Positions 35,962 through 44,731 of a stretch of DNA of 64,000 bases are shown piece by piece. The stretch is from contig NZ_SNUK01000007.1 in NCBI RefSeq assembly GCF_012027495.1, positions 61,785-125,784 of the forward strand. The letters are read 5' to 3'. The stretch's first letter is position 1. The number at the start of each line of letters is the position of its first letter. A program made the position numbers and the translations under genes. Source of the DNA: Thermococcus sp. JdF3 (lineage in GTDB: Archaea > Methanobacteriota_B > Thermococci > Thermococcales > Thermococcaceae). The notes beneath the pieces are model-generated. The model had not been told where the DNA came from. It did not search any database and saw only the letters and a list, made by a program, of their open reading frames with translations.

Positions 35962-37668
35962 TCACGCCCTCTTCCTGACCTTGACCGCAACACCCTTCCT
36001 GGCTCTAACCATCTCATCCCCGCTTAGAACCGCCTTTCCTACGCCTGTTACCTTTCCATCCCTCACTATGCCCACTATGTCGTCCGGTCTTATCACGGGG
36101 TCAGCATCATCAACGCCCACCGCAAAGACGTCGCCGCGGAGCTCGAAGTCCACATTCACCCAGTAGCTCCCAACGGCGTCGTATATCCTCTGCATCCCGA
36201 AGGGAGTGACGCTTATTACGCCGTCTTTGAAGGTTCCGGTCTGCTGGCCGTCAACGAAGAGGCGGAGCATCTTTGAACCCCTAACCTTTCCATTATCCGG
36301 GAGAACCGCCTCACCGGCTCCGGGGCCGAAGTAGAAGTCGAAGACCTTCCTTATGCCCTCGAAGTAGCGGTAGGTCCTGTCCTCCTTCGTCCCCTCAAAC
36401 TCGAACTCCCTCAGGATTTCGGTGAGGGATTTAAGGCTCTCCCTGCTCGTCGTGCCGTTCTCAACGCGGGTGAAGGTTATCTCCCTCCCGCTCAGCTCGC
36501 CGGCGAGCTTTGCAATCTCGACGTAGGCCTCGTCGAGGTGAGCTATTATTGGAACGTCCTTCGGGTACTTCTCCAGTGTCTTCGCGAGGAGCTCTGCCGC
36601 CGGTTTAATCTCCTCCTCGCTCCAGTGGCCGGTGACGACTATGTCGTACTTAGCTAACCACTCCCACTCCCTCGGGACAACGCCAAAGGGCGAGGTGAGG
36701 ATAAGCTCGTGGACTCTGGCAACGCCAGAGCCGAGGGCCTCCTTGACGGCCCTCCTGTAGAGGGTGTGGGAGCGGGAGAAGGAGTAGGGCTTTTTGGCCG
36801 AGCACGGGAGGAGGAGCACAAGCTCGGTGTTCCCCGGCGGGACGAAGCGCCCGGCAACGCGCTCGTGCCACCTTCTCACTTCGGGCCTCCTTATCGAGGC
36901 GTCGCTGATGAAGTAGACGGTTTCCTTTTGAATCGGCGTGTACTTCTCAAGGTAATCCCCGTGCTCCAAGTCGGCTATCCTCAGTATCCCCGCGTGGTAC
37001 TGGGTGCTGAAGAAGTTCTCCACGAGGTAGCGGAGCTTTCCTTCTTCCAGGGCTTTCCTGACGAGGAGTATCGTTTCCTTCGCGAAGTCGAGGGAGTTTG
37101 GCTCGTCTTTCCAGAGGAACGGGCTGTACCCGGTGAAGCCCTTCCCCTCGAAGTCGTAGAGCTTGAGAGAGCGGGTATCGAAGGCATCGACGCCGAGGTA
37201 AACTGCCAGAGGGTAGAAGAAGGGCTCGAGGTCGACGATTATCATGACGTTGGGGAACCTCTCGCGCAGCTCCCTGATTATCTTTACAAAGTAGCGGTAC
37301 TCCCTCACCAGAATCTTTGAGTTGCCCAGATAGACGGCATCGAAGTTGTAGCGCTCGATGATCTTGAAGAACTCGGGAAGGTACTCCGTCCTCCTAAGGG
37401 CGGGCAGGTAGAAGGCGTTGAAGCCCTCGTAGTTCACGCTCCAGAGCCTTCCGAGGGCCTTCTCTATAACCCCGTCCGGCGTGTAGAAGCCGATGGGTAT
37501 CGCGGGGGCGAGGTCGAAGTCGTACTCCCCCGGCCCCCGGGGATGGAAGAAGGAGTTGAACGGGGAGAGCGTGAAGTCTACCCCGGCCAATGCCGGGGTC
37601 GTGAATGAGCGCTCCCCTATCCTGACGAGACCCAGCCTTCCGGGCCCCTCGTGCCTGATGACTTCCAT
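35962..37668 (-). CDS. arcS: Archaeosine synthase ArcS
   Basis: 568 residues of the TgtA2 type: an N-terminal TGT-like barrel (FTTPALAGVDFTLSPFNSF), a middle region with the ArcS hallmark LLLPCSAKKPYSFSRSH, and a C-terminal PUA domain (VGVDDADPVIRPDDIVGIVR). ArcS adds lysine to preQ0 at G15 of tRNA; with the radical SAM protein RaSEA this gives archaeosine in Thermococcus. The TGT zinc-binding set and catalytic pair are absent, as in TgtA2 enzymes. Length is normal. First in a minus-strand unit with the secreted protein at 34922. Confidence 0.92.
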   Translation of the reverse strand: MEVIRHEGPGRLGLVRIGERSFTTPALAGVDFTLSPFNSFFHPRGPGEYDFDLAPAIPIGFYTPDGVIEKALGRLWSVNYEGFNAFYLPALRRTEYLPEFFKIIERYNFDAVYLGNSKILVREYRYFVKIIRELRERFPNVMIIVDLEPFFYPLAVYLGVDAFDTRSLKLYDFEGKGFTGYSPFLWKDEPNSLDFAKETILLVRKALEEGKLRYLVENFFSTQYHAGILRIADLEHGDYLEKYTPIQKETVYFISDASIRRPEVRRWHERVAGRFVPPGNTELVLLLPCSAKKPYSFSRSHTLYRRAVKEALGSGVARVHELILTSPFGVVPREWEWLAKYDIVVTGHWSEEEIKPAAELLAKTLEKYPKDVPIIAHLDEAYVEIAKLAGELSGREITFTRVENGTTSRESLKSLTEILREFEFEGTKEDRTYRYFEGIRKVFDFYFGPGAGEAVLPDNGKVRGSKMLRLFVDGQQTGTFKDGVISVTPFGMQRIYDAVGSYWVNVDFELRGDVFAVGVDDADPVIRPDDIVGIVRDGKVTGVGKAVLSGDEMVRARKGVAVKVRKRA

Positions 37669-37677
37669 AGCCAGGCC

Positions 37678-38580
37678 TCAGACAAGGTTGTACCTCTGGA
37701 GGAGGAGCAGTTCGTCAAGGGTGAGCTTCTCGCCCCTCTTGAACTTCTCAAGGGCCTCGACGGCCTTCTCGAAGCTGGCGTCCTTCTTGGCGTGCATCCT
37801 GGCAACGAGCCTGTAGGCGATGAGCTCCTTGTGCTTCTCGTCATACTCCCTTATCTTCCTCTCGATGCTGCGGAGCTCCTTCCTGACCTCCCTGATCTTG
37901 TCGCGAAGCTCAACGACTTTGGCGTGGTACTCGTCGGCCTCCTTCTTGACCTCGTCGGCCTGGTTGAACGCCGCTATCATCTGCTCGTGGAACTGCTGGC
38001 TCTGGTTGGCGAGCTTCTGTATCTCGAGGCTTATGTTCCTCCTGGCCTTCTTGAGCTGATCGACCTTCTTCCTGGACTCGACAAGCTTCCTGTGGAAGCG
38101 CTCGGCCTGCTGGAGTATCTCAAGTTCGGTGGCAAGAACCTGTATCTGATCCACGATCTGCTTCTCCCTGTCGGGTGTGATGTTCGGGTTGGTCTGGAGC
38201 TCCCATTCGAGCTTCTCTATCCTCTCCTGGATCTTCGCCGGCGGCATCTTAAGTCTGCGGAGCTGGTTGTACTCGTCCCTCTTGGTGCGGTACTCGAGTA
38301 TCTCCTGGTAGAGGAGGTCGAGCTTCGCGTTTATCTCCTCACGGTTCTTCTTCAGCTCCTGTATCTGTGCGTTGATTTCATCGCGCTTGGCTTTGTACTC
38401 CCTGCCCTTCTGGCGGAGCCCCTTGACCTCGTTGTTCTTCTCGTCCCTCTTCTGGATCCAGATTTGAAGCTCCTTTTCAAGTTCATCCAGTTTGGCCCTT
38501 ATCTCGTTTCTCTCCTTTTCAAGGGCCCCTATCTCCCTCTTGATCCTCTTAATCTCCTCTGGGTCCACTTTCGTCTGCAT
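37678..38580 (-). CDS. Coiled-coil protein (COG1340 type)
   Basis: 300 residues almost wholly of long heptad-repeat helices from residue 8 to about 260 (for example IGALEKERNEIRAKLDELEK), broken once at PPAKIQERIEKLEWELQTNP, and a conserved C-terminal helix pair FKRGEKLTLDELLLLQRYNL. Archaeal members are common and of unknown function. A TATA-like TTTTTATTT lies at about 38657-38665 (minus strand), giving a leader of 50-60 bases. It is 9 bases upstream of arcS on the same strand, so both may be co-transcribed. Confidence 0.88.
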   Translation of the reverse strand: MQTKVDPEEIKRIKREIGALEKERNEIRAKLDELEKELQIWIQKRDEKNNEVKGLRQKGREYKAKRDEINAQIQELKKNREEINAKLDLLYQEILEYRTKRDEYNQLRRLKMPPAKIQERIEKLEWELQTNPNITPDREKQIVDQIQVLATELEILQQAERFHRKLVESRKKVDQLKKARRNISLEIQKLANQSQQFHEQMIAAFNQADEVKKEADEYHAKVVELRDKIREVRKELRSIERKIREYDEKHKELIAYRLVARMHAKKDASFEKAVEALEKFKRGEKLTLDELLLLQRYNLV

Positions 38581-38718
38581 CGCTCTTACCCCTCTCCCTT
38601 TTTAGAACAGCTGACCTGCTCAAACATTTCTGGACTCAAAAAGGAATGAGCAAATAAAAACTTTTTGGCCAAAATTCCCTCAACCGGAGAAAAATGGAAA
38701 CACAAAAGGGAAAAGACC

Positions 38719-39564
38719 TCACCTGCCGACCTCGCCCCCCTGCGTGTACGGCATGAACTCGACCGTGCCCCTCTGCTTCGTTGGCTGCTTGTAGAGCTCC
38801 ATCAGGGCGTAAACCTCCTCCGGAACGTCCGTGCTGACGTGAAGGCCCAGCTCCCTGGCCTGCTCGTATGTGATCGGGTAGTCGTGCGTCCACCTGCCCT
38901 CAGTGAGCACCCGAGCAAGCTCCCGGGCCTTCTCCTCGCCGTAGCGGTCCTTCAGCAGGTTGTAGACGAAGTCGCGAACCTGCTTGATGGCCTTCTCAGC
39001 AACGTCCGCCAGAATGAGGGTCTGGTCGTCCACCTTGTCGACACCCTTCCTCTCGACGGCCCTGACGATGCTCGGTCCCGGATACTGGCCAAGCTGCGGG
39101 TCAACAGGCCCGAGAACCGCGTGCGGGTCCATTATTATCCTGTCCGCGGCAAGGGCTATCAGCGTCCCGCCGCTCATGGCGTAGTGGGGAACTATGACGC
39201 GTGTTTCAGCCGGATGGTCGTGGAGCGCTTTCGCTATCTGCGTCGCGGCAAGTACGAGGCCCCCCGGGGTGTGGATTATCAGGTCTATCGGCCTGTCCTT
39301 GGGGGCCGAGCGGATGGCCCTGAGAACCTCCTCGCTGTCCTCGACGCTTATGAACTTGTAGAATGGTATTCCGAAGAGCCCTATGCTCTCCTGCCTGTGG
39401 ATCATGGTTATTACCGTTGATTTTCGCTTTTCCGAGAGCCTCTTGAGCAGTCTCGCCCTGGCCAGCTGCAGGCTCCTGTACTGCATCTGGGGCCACAGCA
39501 GGATGTACATGAAGAACAGCCACCACAGCAGCGAACCGAAGAATCCGGTAGCGGCCTCTCCCAT
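38719..39564 (-). CDS. Membrane-anchored ClpP-class serine protease (SDH family)
   Basis: 281 residues. One membrane helix at the N-terminus (SLLWWLFFMYILLWPQ), then a crotonase/ClpP fold with oxyanion segment IIHTPGGLVLAA and catalytic Ser in VPHYAMSGGTLIALAAD; HAVLGPVDPQLGQ follows. Members are related to the serine dehydrogenase proteinase and may cleave membrane-associated substrates. GGTGATAAC lies before ATG 39564. Stands between arcC and the coiled-coil protein, each with its own spacing. Confidence 0.9.
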   Translation of the reverse strand: MGEAATGFFGSLLWWLFFMYILLWPQMQYRSLQLARARLLKRLSEKRKSTVITMIHRQESIGLFGIPFYKFISVEDSEEVLRAIRSAPKDRPIDLIIHTPGGLVLAATQIAKALHDHPAETRVIVPHYAMSGGTLIALAADRIIMDPHAVLGPVDPQLGQYPGPSIVRAVERKGVDKVDDQTLILADVAEKAIKQVRDFVYNLLKDRYGEEKARELARVLTEGRWTHDYPITYEQARELGLHVSTDVPEEVYALMELYKQPTKQRGTVEFMPYTQGGEVGR

Positions 39565-39611
39565 GTTATCACCGAAGAAAGAAGGGAGAGGAGATATTTA
39601 TAGAATTTGGT

Positions 39612-40559
39612 TCAGCCCTTTATGACCTGCGTTCCGGTCTTTCCTTCGAGGGCCTCAACGGCCCTATCGAGCGCCGCTATAACCGCCCTCTCGCCGCCCC
39701 ACTCGACGAACCTTATCGCGGCTAAGACCTTCGGACCCATGCTTCCCTTCTTGAAGTGGCCCTCCTCGTAGTACTTCCTGAGCTCCCCGACGGTGACCTC
39801 CCCGAGCCATCTCTCGTCGGGTTTTCCGAAGTTCACTGCCGCGCCGTTCACGTCCGTGAGGATCATGAATATGTCCGCGTTTACCTCCTCAGCGAGTCTC
39901 TCCCCGGCCAGATCCTTGTCTATAACCGCCTCGACGCCCTTGAGCTGACCGTTCTCCTCGATGACGGGGACTCCACCGCCGCCGCTGGTGATCACTATGA
40001 AGCCCTTCTCAACGAGGTCCTGGATGATCTCCGCCTCGACGTGCCCTATCGGGTCCGGGCTCGGCACAACGCGCCTCCAGCCCCTGCCGGAGTCCTCCAC
40101 GACGACCCAGCCCTTCTCCTTCGCGAGCTTCTTAGCTGTTTCTTCGTCGTAGAAGGGCCCAACCGGCTTGCTCGGGTGCTGGAAGGCGGGGTCGTTCTTG
40201 TCCACGATGGTCTGGGTGACTATCGTCGCCACCGGCCTGTCTATTCCGCGCCTCTTCAGCTCGTTCCTTATCGCCTGCTGTATCATGTACCCTATCTGCC
40301 CCTGGGTCATCGCGCCGGCAACGTCCATCGGCTGGGCCGGAATGCCGTGGACGGCCTGACCGGCGTCCATGTGGAGAAGGAGCGCCCCAACCTGGGGACC
40401 GTTACCGTGGGTGATTACAACCTCGTAGTCCCCATCAAGGATTATATCCACTATCTGCCTGGCAGTCTTCATGACGTTGGCCATCTGCTCCTCGTAGGTT
40501 CCCCTTTGACCGCGCTGGAGAATAGCGTTACCGCCCAAGGCTATTACAACCCTCTTCAT
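39612..40559 (-). CDS. arcC: Carbamate kinase(-like)
   Basis: 315 residues of the amino-acid-kinase fold: [57 protein letters not shown] and [20 protein letters not shown]. In Thermococcales the enzyme makes carbamoyl phosphate from carbamate and ATP, or the reverse. ATG 40559 lies 5 bases after GGAGGTGA. Single gene unit; promoter-like GGATAAATAC at about 40576-40585 on the opposite reading of this strand is weak. Confidence 0.92.
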   Translation of the reverse strand: MKRVVIALGGNAILQRGQRGTYEEQMANVMKTARQIVDIILDGDYEVVITHGNGPQVGALLLHMDAGQAVHGIPAQPMDVAGAMTQGQIGYMIQQAIRNELKRRGIDRPVATIVTQTIVDKNDPAFQHPSKPVGPFYDEETAKKLAKEKGWVVVEDSGRGWRRVVPSPDPIGHVEAEIIQDLVEKGFIVITSGGGGVPVIEENGQLKGVEAVIDKDLAGERLAEEVNADIFMILTDVNGAAVNFGKPDERWLGEVTVGELRKYYEEGHFKKGSMGPKVLAAIRFVEWGGERAVIAALDRAVEALEGKTGTQVIKG

Positions 40560-40706
40560 GAGCATCACCTCCGGGATGGATAAATACGCGGGGGAGGATA
40601 AAAACGTTCGTTAGGAGCCAGGGCTGTTCACTGGAAAAAGGTTCGGGGGGCGGAAAAATAAGTTGGCAAAGGTAAAGAATAGCCGGCCCAAGAGGGCGGC
40701 TCTCCC

Positions 40707-41969
40707 TCAGAGGTACCAGTCGGAGAAGCTTCCCAGTCCGAGCCTCTCAAGCGTCCTCATGACTCCGAGGGCTATGCCCTCCACCTCTATTCCTCCGGGC
40801 GGCTTGTAGGCATCGCCGACGATGTAAACATCGCTTATCGGGAAGTCCTCAACGGTCTGGCCGCTCGCCACCCTGTTCACGGGATTCCCGTCGAGGTAGG
40901 TCTGGACGAGCAGAATCTCGCCCTCCTTATCGAGGTTCGGGAAGATGCGGTAGATGTCGTCTATTCCCTTCCTCTGCTCGGCCTTGACGTTCCTGCTCTG
41001 GAGCGCGTGGTGGAGCATTATCAAGGTGTAGCCTTCCTTAGCGAGCTCCGGGCTCAGTGAGGAGGGCTCGTTGTAGCCGTTTATCCTCTCCGTGTCGAGG
41101 GTGAAGACGACGGTGTTGCCTATCCCCGGCTCATCCTTCAGTGCCACGTTGTACTTTATGCCCTCGCTCGGCTTTAGCGAATCAACGCGCCTGAGATACT
41201 CACGGTCGAAGTTCTCCCCCCCGATCAGCTCGACGGTCTCCTTTATTCCGACGTTGGAGATGAGCACATCGTAGGGGAACTCCTCGTTGTCGGCCGTGAT
41301 GACCCTCTTCGCCTCGGCGTCGATTTCAATGGCCCTCTTCCGTGTGATTATCCTTCCGCCGTTGCCGAGGATTATCGAACTCAGCGCCTCGGGAATCGAC
41401 CTGCAGCCGCCCTTGACCAGGCCCGGCCCGCCCCACCTCAGCGCCGCCTTAATCTCCCTCGCCAGCTCCCCGGCCGGAACGTCTAAGACGCTGTCGGCCC
41501 AGCCGAGGAAGCTCTTGATGAAGAGGTCAACGAACTCGTTGTTGCCTATCTTCTCCCTTATCCACTCGCGGCCGCCCATCTCGGCCTCTTCCCCGGTTGG
41601 CAGTTTGTTCCTCTTTATATCTGCCAGGAGCTTCATCGCCTTAGCTTTCTCGCGGAGGCTTAAGTACTTCCAGCCCTCACGGTAGTGGAAGGTTCTCCCG
41701 TTGTAGAGAATCATGCCCTTCGGATCCGAGTTCACGATTTGGACGTTAGCACCGAGAAGCCCGAGGAGGTGAGCCAGAGGCCCGTCCTCGCCGTGGGGGA
41801 GCATGTGGAAGGCCCCCGTTGAGAGGCCGAAGCCCTTGTACTCCAGATTCGTGAAGCGGCCGCCGATGTAGGGCGACTTTTCGATAACGGTGACATCGTA
41901 ACCATTTTTGGCAAGGAACGAGGCCGTCAGAAGGCCGCCGATTCCGGAGCCTATTACAACTGCCCTCAT
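40707..41969 (-). CDS. FAD-dependent oxidoreductase, CrtI / phytoene-desaturase-like
   Basis: 420 residues. Dinucleotide-binding motif MRAVVIGSGIGGLLTASFLA at the start, ADP-ribose acid in VIEKSPYIGGRF, and a C-terminal FAD motif VYIVGDAYKPPGGIEVEGIA. COG1233-like proteins desaturate or saturate isoprenoids; carotenoids are not expected here, so action on isoprenoid lipids or quinone-like substrates is possible. ATG 41969 has AGGTGAG 4 bases upstream; a longer frame to 42041 is not supported. The promoter region is shared, divergently, with the broken gene at 42201. Confidence 0.85.
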   Translation of the reverse strand: MRAVVIGSGIGGLLTASFLAKNGYDVTVIEKSPYIGGRFTNLEYKGFGLSTGAFHMLPHGEDGPLAHLLGLLGANVQIVNSDPKGMILYNGRTFHYREGWKYLSLREKAKAMKLLADIKRNKLPTGEEAEMGGREWIREKIGNNEFVDLFIKSFLGWADSVLDVPAGELAREIKAALRWGGPGLVKGGCRSIPEALSSIILGNGGRIITRKRAIEIDAEAKRVITADNEEFPYDVLISNVGIKETVELIGGENFDREYLRRVDSLKPSEGIKYNVALKDEPGIGNTVVFTLDTERINGYNEPSSLSPELAKEGYTLIMLHHALQSRNVKAEQRKGIDDIYRIFPNLDKEGEILLVQTYLDGNPVNRVASGQTVEDFPISDVYIVGDAYKPPGGIEVEGIALGVMRTLERLGLGSFSDWYL

Positions 41970-42200
41970 TTTTCTCACCTGAAAAGCTGAGGAAAGCGGA
42001 GAATATAAGGGTTTAGCTATTGCATGACTATGCAACTCCATTACTTTGCGTTCTTTTCGTTCATTCTACGAGTAAGACCTCACTCCAAAAAAATTTACAC
42101 TCGAGAAAAAAAGAAAGGATTTTTACTTATGATAAACGGAAAAGCTTATAAGGAATGATGGCATAAAAGGTATCGCAAAAACATTACGGAGGTGAACCCT

Positions 42201-42816
42201 GTGAATTGGAAGGGCTTGATGGCAGTCTTAGCAGGACTGCTGGTGCTGGGAGCATCAGGGGCCACAGTTCACGCAGAAAAGTATCCAACACCTGAAGCTT
42301 CAGGAAAGATTATTGGCTATGAGAAAATTACAGTTAATGGCATGGAGCTGCACTTTCTGTTAAATTTGAGATAGACCCCCACGATCCGGTAGAAACTGTA
42401 GACGTTGATGTGTACCACTATGCATACAGCACGGCAGTCATGGAATATCCCCCTACATTACATATCAGTACGACTGTAAGAGCATCAAATTAAGCAACAA
42501 ACTGTCTTTCGGGGGAGAAACATACACCAACGGTTGGAGCATAGGAGGCACTATCTCAATTCCACCCGGATTATCTCTTCAAGTATCCGGTGGAAGTTCC
42601 TGGATTTCAATTGATGGTTCATTTGGAGAGGACAACGTTAACAACTACGACTCAATATCGCATTCATACAATGGGAGACTAAAGGTCCATGACTATTTCA
42701 AGGTGCGGATTTACAGCGTAAGCTCCATGCCTATGGCAACATTTGAGGTTAAAATGGGCAAGTTCAAAAGCCTCTCCGCGAGCACGTACGTGGCAATAGA
42801 TTCGTCCGCGTTTTGA
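42201..42816 (+). pseudogene. Secreted beta-rich protein gene broken by two single-base deletions
   Basis: GTG 42201, with GGAGGTGA upstream, opens a signal peptide (LMAVLAGLLVLGASGATVHA) and EKYPTPEASGKIIGYEKITV up to GMELHF. The reading then continues in another frame as SVKFEIDPHDPVETVDVDVY and, after the C-run at 42449-42453, in the third frame as YITYQYDCKSIKLSNKLSFG and on to STYVAIDSSAF. One missing T near 42354-42356 and one missing C at 42449-42453 would restore a continuous 205-residue protein. Its TATA box is GCTTATAAGG near 42144. The following gene starts 9 bases on, so they formed an operon. Confidence 0.75.
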
Positions 42817-42825
42817 GGTGGAAGG

Positions 42826-44523
42826 ATGAGGGAAAAAATCCTAGCTACCCTTTTGATTTTATTGAGCATCACTGCCATTATCTCAATAACGAAAACGCAC
42901 ACTGAAAACGCCACCGCACTCAATATAGCCACCCCCTCATGGACAAACTGGACGATAAAGCGCCTTTACCTCTCCCAGGATCCGGTTACAGGTGGCTGGA
43001 ACGGCGACGTCTCATTTACAATACTTCCAAGCCTGTATCATACATATCACGGTATCATGACGCTGACCCACCTGAACCTGAGTCCAACACATCCCGAAAA
43101 AACCATGGAGTTCCTGAGGGAAGAAGAGGGGGATTTTTACAGCGGTCGGAATTATCCTTCGGTTCTTGACGCCTATTACCTGTTAGCACTTTTTAAAGAG
43201 TTCAATATGAGCCCCAGAAACAGGGAGGCCTTCGAAAATTTCATCCTTGAGGACATGAAGAAATCAAACGAGACCTTCCTACATGCAAAAAGCCTCATTC
43301 TACTTAATTCTACCCTGGCAAAGAACGTCTCCATGTCCCTCTGGCTCAAGCTGAGACCGGAGCACTCACTGGATTTTTTGTGGGACTTCCTTCAGCTCAA
43401 GGGACTTCTTCTGGAGTCGGGATATTCCCTCGACGAAATACCAAACTACACCGTGATGAACGAGACTGCGAGAACTGTGTTTAATGAGGCGTCCCATAGA
43501 ATAGAGAACCTTGGCTTCTTCGACCTCAACACCCTGGCACGATTTATACGGGAGGAAAACATCAAAAACGAAACGCTGAGGAGAAAAATACTAACGAGTA
43601 TCCAGAAATACAAGTGCCCTAACGGCGCATACTCTGACACTGGAGGTGCTAAAAAGGGATACATTGACACCACCCATTTGGCGGTGGAGACGATAAACTA
43701 TGCGGGGGGAGACGTTGGGGAAGACACTGTAATCTACCTGCGATCCCTTGAAGGACCCCTGGGAGGTTTCATAAACATTCCAAACTATATAGTGCCGAAT
43801 CCCCTGGGTACTGCCTTCTCCGTGATGACCCTTAAGCTTTTGAACGCAACGGTGCCCAATGAGACGGGAGTCAGGAACTACCTACTCACTGAAATCTCGA
43901 GGGAAAGCAAACCCAGCCGGATATGGGCGGAATATGAGGCACTAAAGGAGCTTGGTGTATCCAACAGTGATCTTAAAACGAGAGTAGAACCCCGTCTGAA
44001 AAGCTTCATCGCCAACCTGAACCTCTCAGATGTCTATCGGGATCACTACCTGCTAAAGGAGGTATACTATCTCCTCGTAACGAGCAGGGAACTGGGCATT
44101 GAAATCGATGAACAATGGAAGGAAACAGTGACCTCTTTCGTTTTGAACTTGAAGGACGATGATGGGGGCTTTGGCAGCAAAATATCAAAGATAAAAATCG
44201 TTAGGCTCGAAACAACGCTTTATTCCGTTCTAATCCTCAACGAGCTTGGGTATGGATATAGGAATGAAAAGACGGTTAAGTTCATCAAATCCAACAGACA
44301 CGGCGCCCTGTGGTGGTCCCTGCCGATAACCCGGTACGCTTTGCTGGCCCTAAACTCGATGGGGGCAAAGGTTGACGGGAGAGAAGAGATAGTACAGGCG
44401 CTTGAGCTAAGAAAGTGCCCCTATGGCTTTTTCTCTTACGCCCCCTGCGAGCATCCCGAGCACGGAGGGCCTATACCAACGTTTTTGGCGCTTGATATCC
44501 TGAGACTTCTCGGTTATCGTTAG
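42826..44523 (+). CDS. Secreted alpha/alpha-toroid protein (squalene-cyclase/prenyltransferase repeat fold)
   Basis: 565 residues with a signal anchor (ILATLLILLSITAIISI), then repeated helix pairs with toroid marks: YKCPNGAYSDTGGAKKGYID, TTHLAVETINYAGG, DDDGGFGSKISK, LETTLYSVLILNELGYG, and at the end CPYGFFSYAPCEHPEHGGPI followed by TFLALDILRLLGY. Such toroids occur in terpene cyclases, prenyltransferases, and complement-like proteins. The catalytic DxDD of squalene cyclases is not seen, and the protein seems extracellular, so binding or a processing role is more likely than cyclisation. GAGGTGGAAGG precedes ATG 42826. Confidence 0.75.
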   Translation: MREKILATLLILLSITAIISITKTHTENATALNIATPSWTNWTIKRLYLSQDPVTGGWNGDVSFTILPSLYHTYHGIMTLTHLNLSPTHPEKTMEFLREEEGDFYSGRNYPSVLDAYYLLALFKEFNMSPRNREAFENFILEDMKKSNETFLHAKSLILLNSTLAKNVSMSLWLKLRPEHSLDFLWDFLQLKGLLLESGYSLDEIPNYTVMNETARTVFNEASHRIENLGFFDLNTLARFIREENIKNETLRRKILTSIQKYKCPNGAYSDTGGAKKGYIDTTHLAVETINYAGGDVGEDTVIYLRSLEGPLGGFINIPNYIVPNPLGTAFSVMTLKLLNATVPNETGVRNYLLTEISRESKPSRIWAEYEALKELGVSNSDLKTRVEPRLKSFIANLNLSDVYRDHYLLKEVYYLLVTSRELGIEIDEQWKETVTSFVLNLKDDDGGFGSKISKIKIVRLETTLYSVLILNELGYGYRNEKTVKFIKSNRHGALWWSLPITRYALLALNSMGAKVDGREEIVQALELRKCPYGFFSYAPCEHPEHGGPIPTFLALDILRLLGYR

Positions 44524-44731
44524 CCGCCCATGTTTTTGTTTTTCCAACATTTTGGATTTAAACCGTTCACATGGGGTAAAAGGCTGACAATCGTCTTACA
44601 ACCCCTTCACCCCTCCCTCTTTTTGGTCCGATCAAGAAGCAAAGCCGCTCTAACTATGCAGTCACGGGAGAAGTAAAAATGAAGGGCCCGCCATTTCCTT
44701 AGAGAACAAAAATTAAAGCACATGCACAGCC
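44524..44731. other. Intergenic region, no gene recognised
   Basis: 208 bases between two convergent genes. It begins with a T-rich run (GTTTTTGTTTTTCC) that probably ends the operon on the plus strand, and A-rich sequence near 44700-44715 could terminate gor on the minus strand. No ORF, tRNA or C/D motif set was found. Confidence 0.6.
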
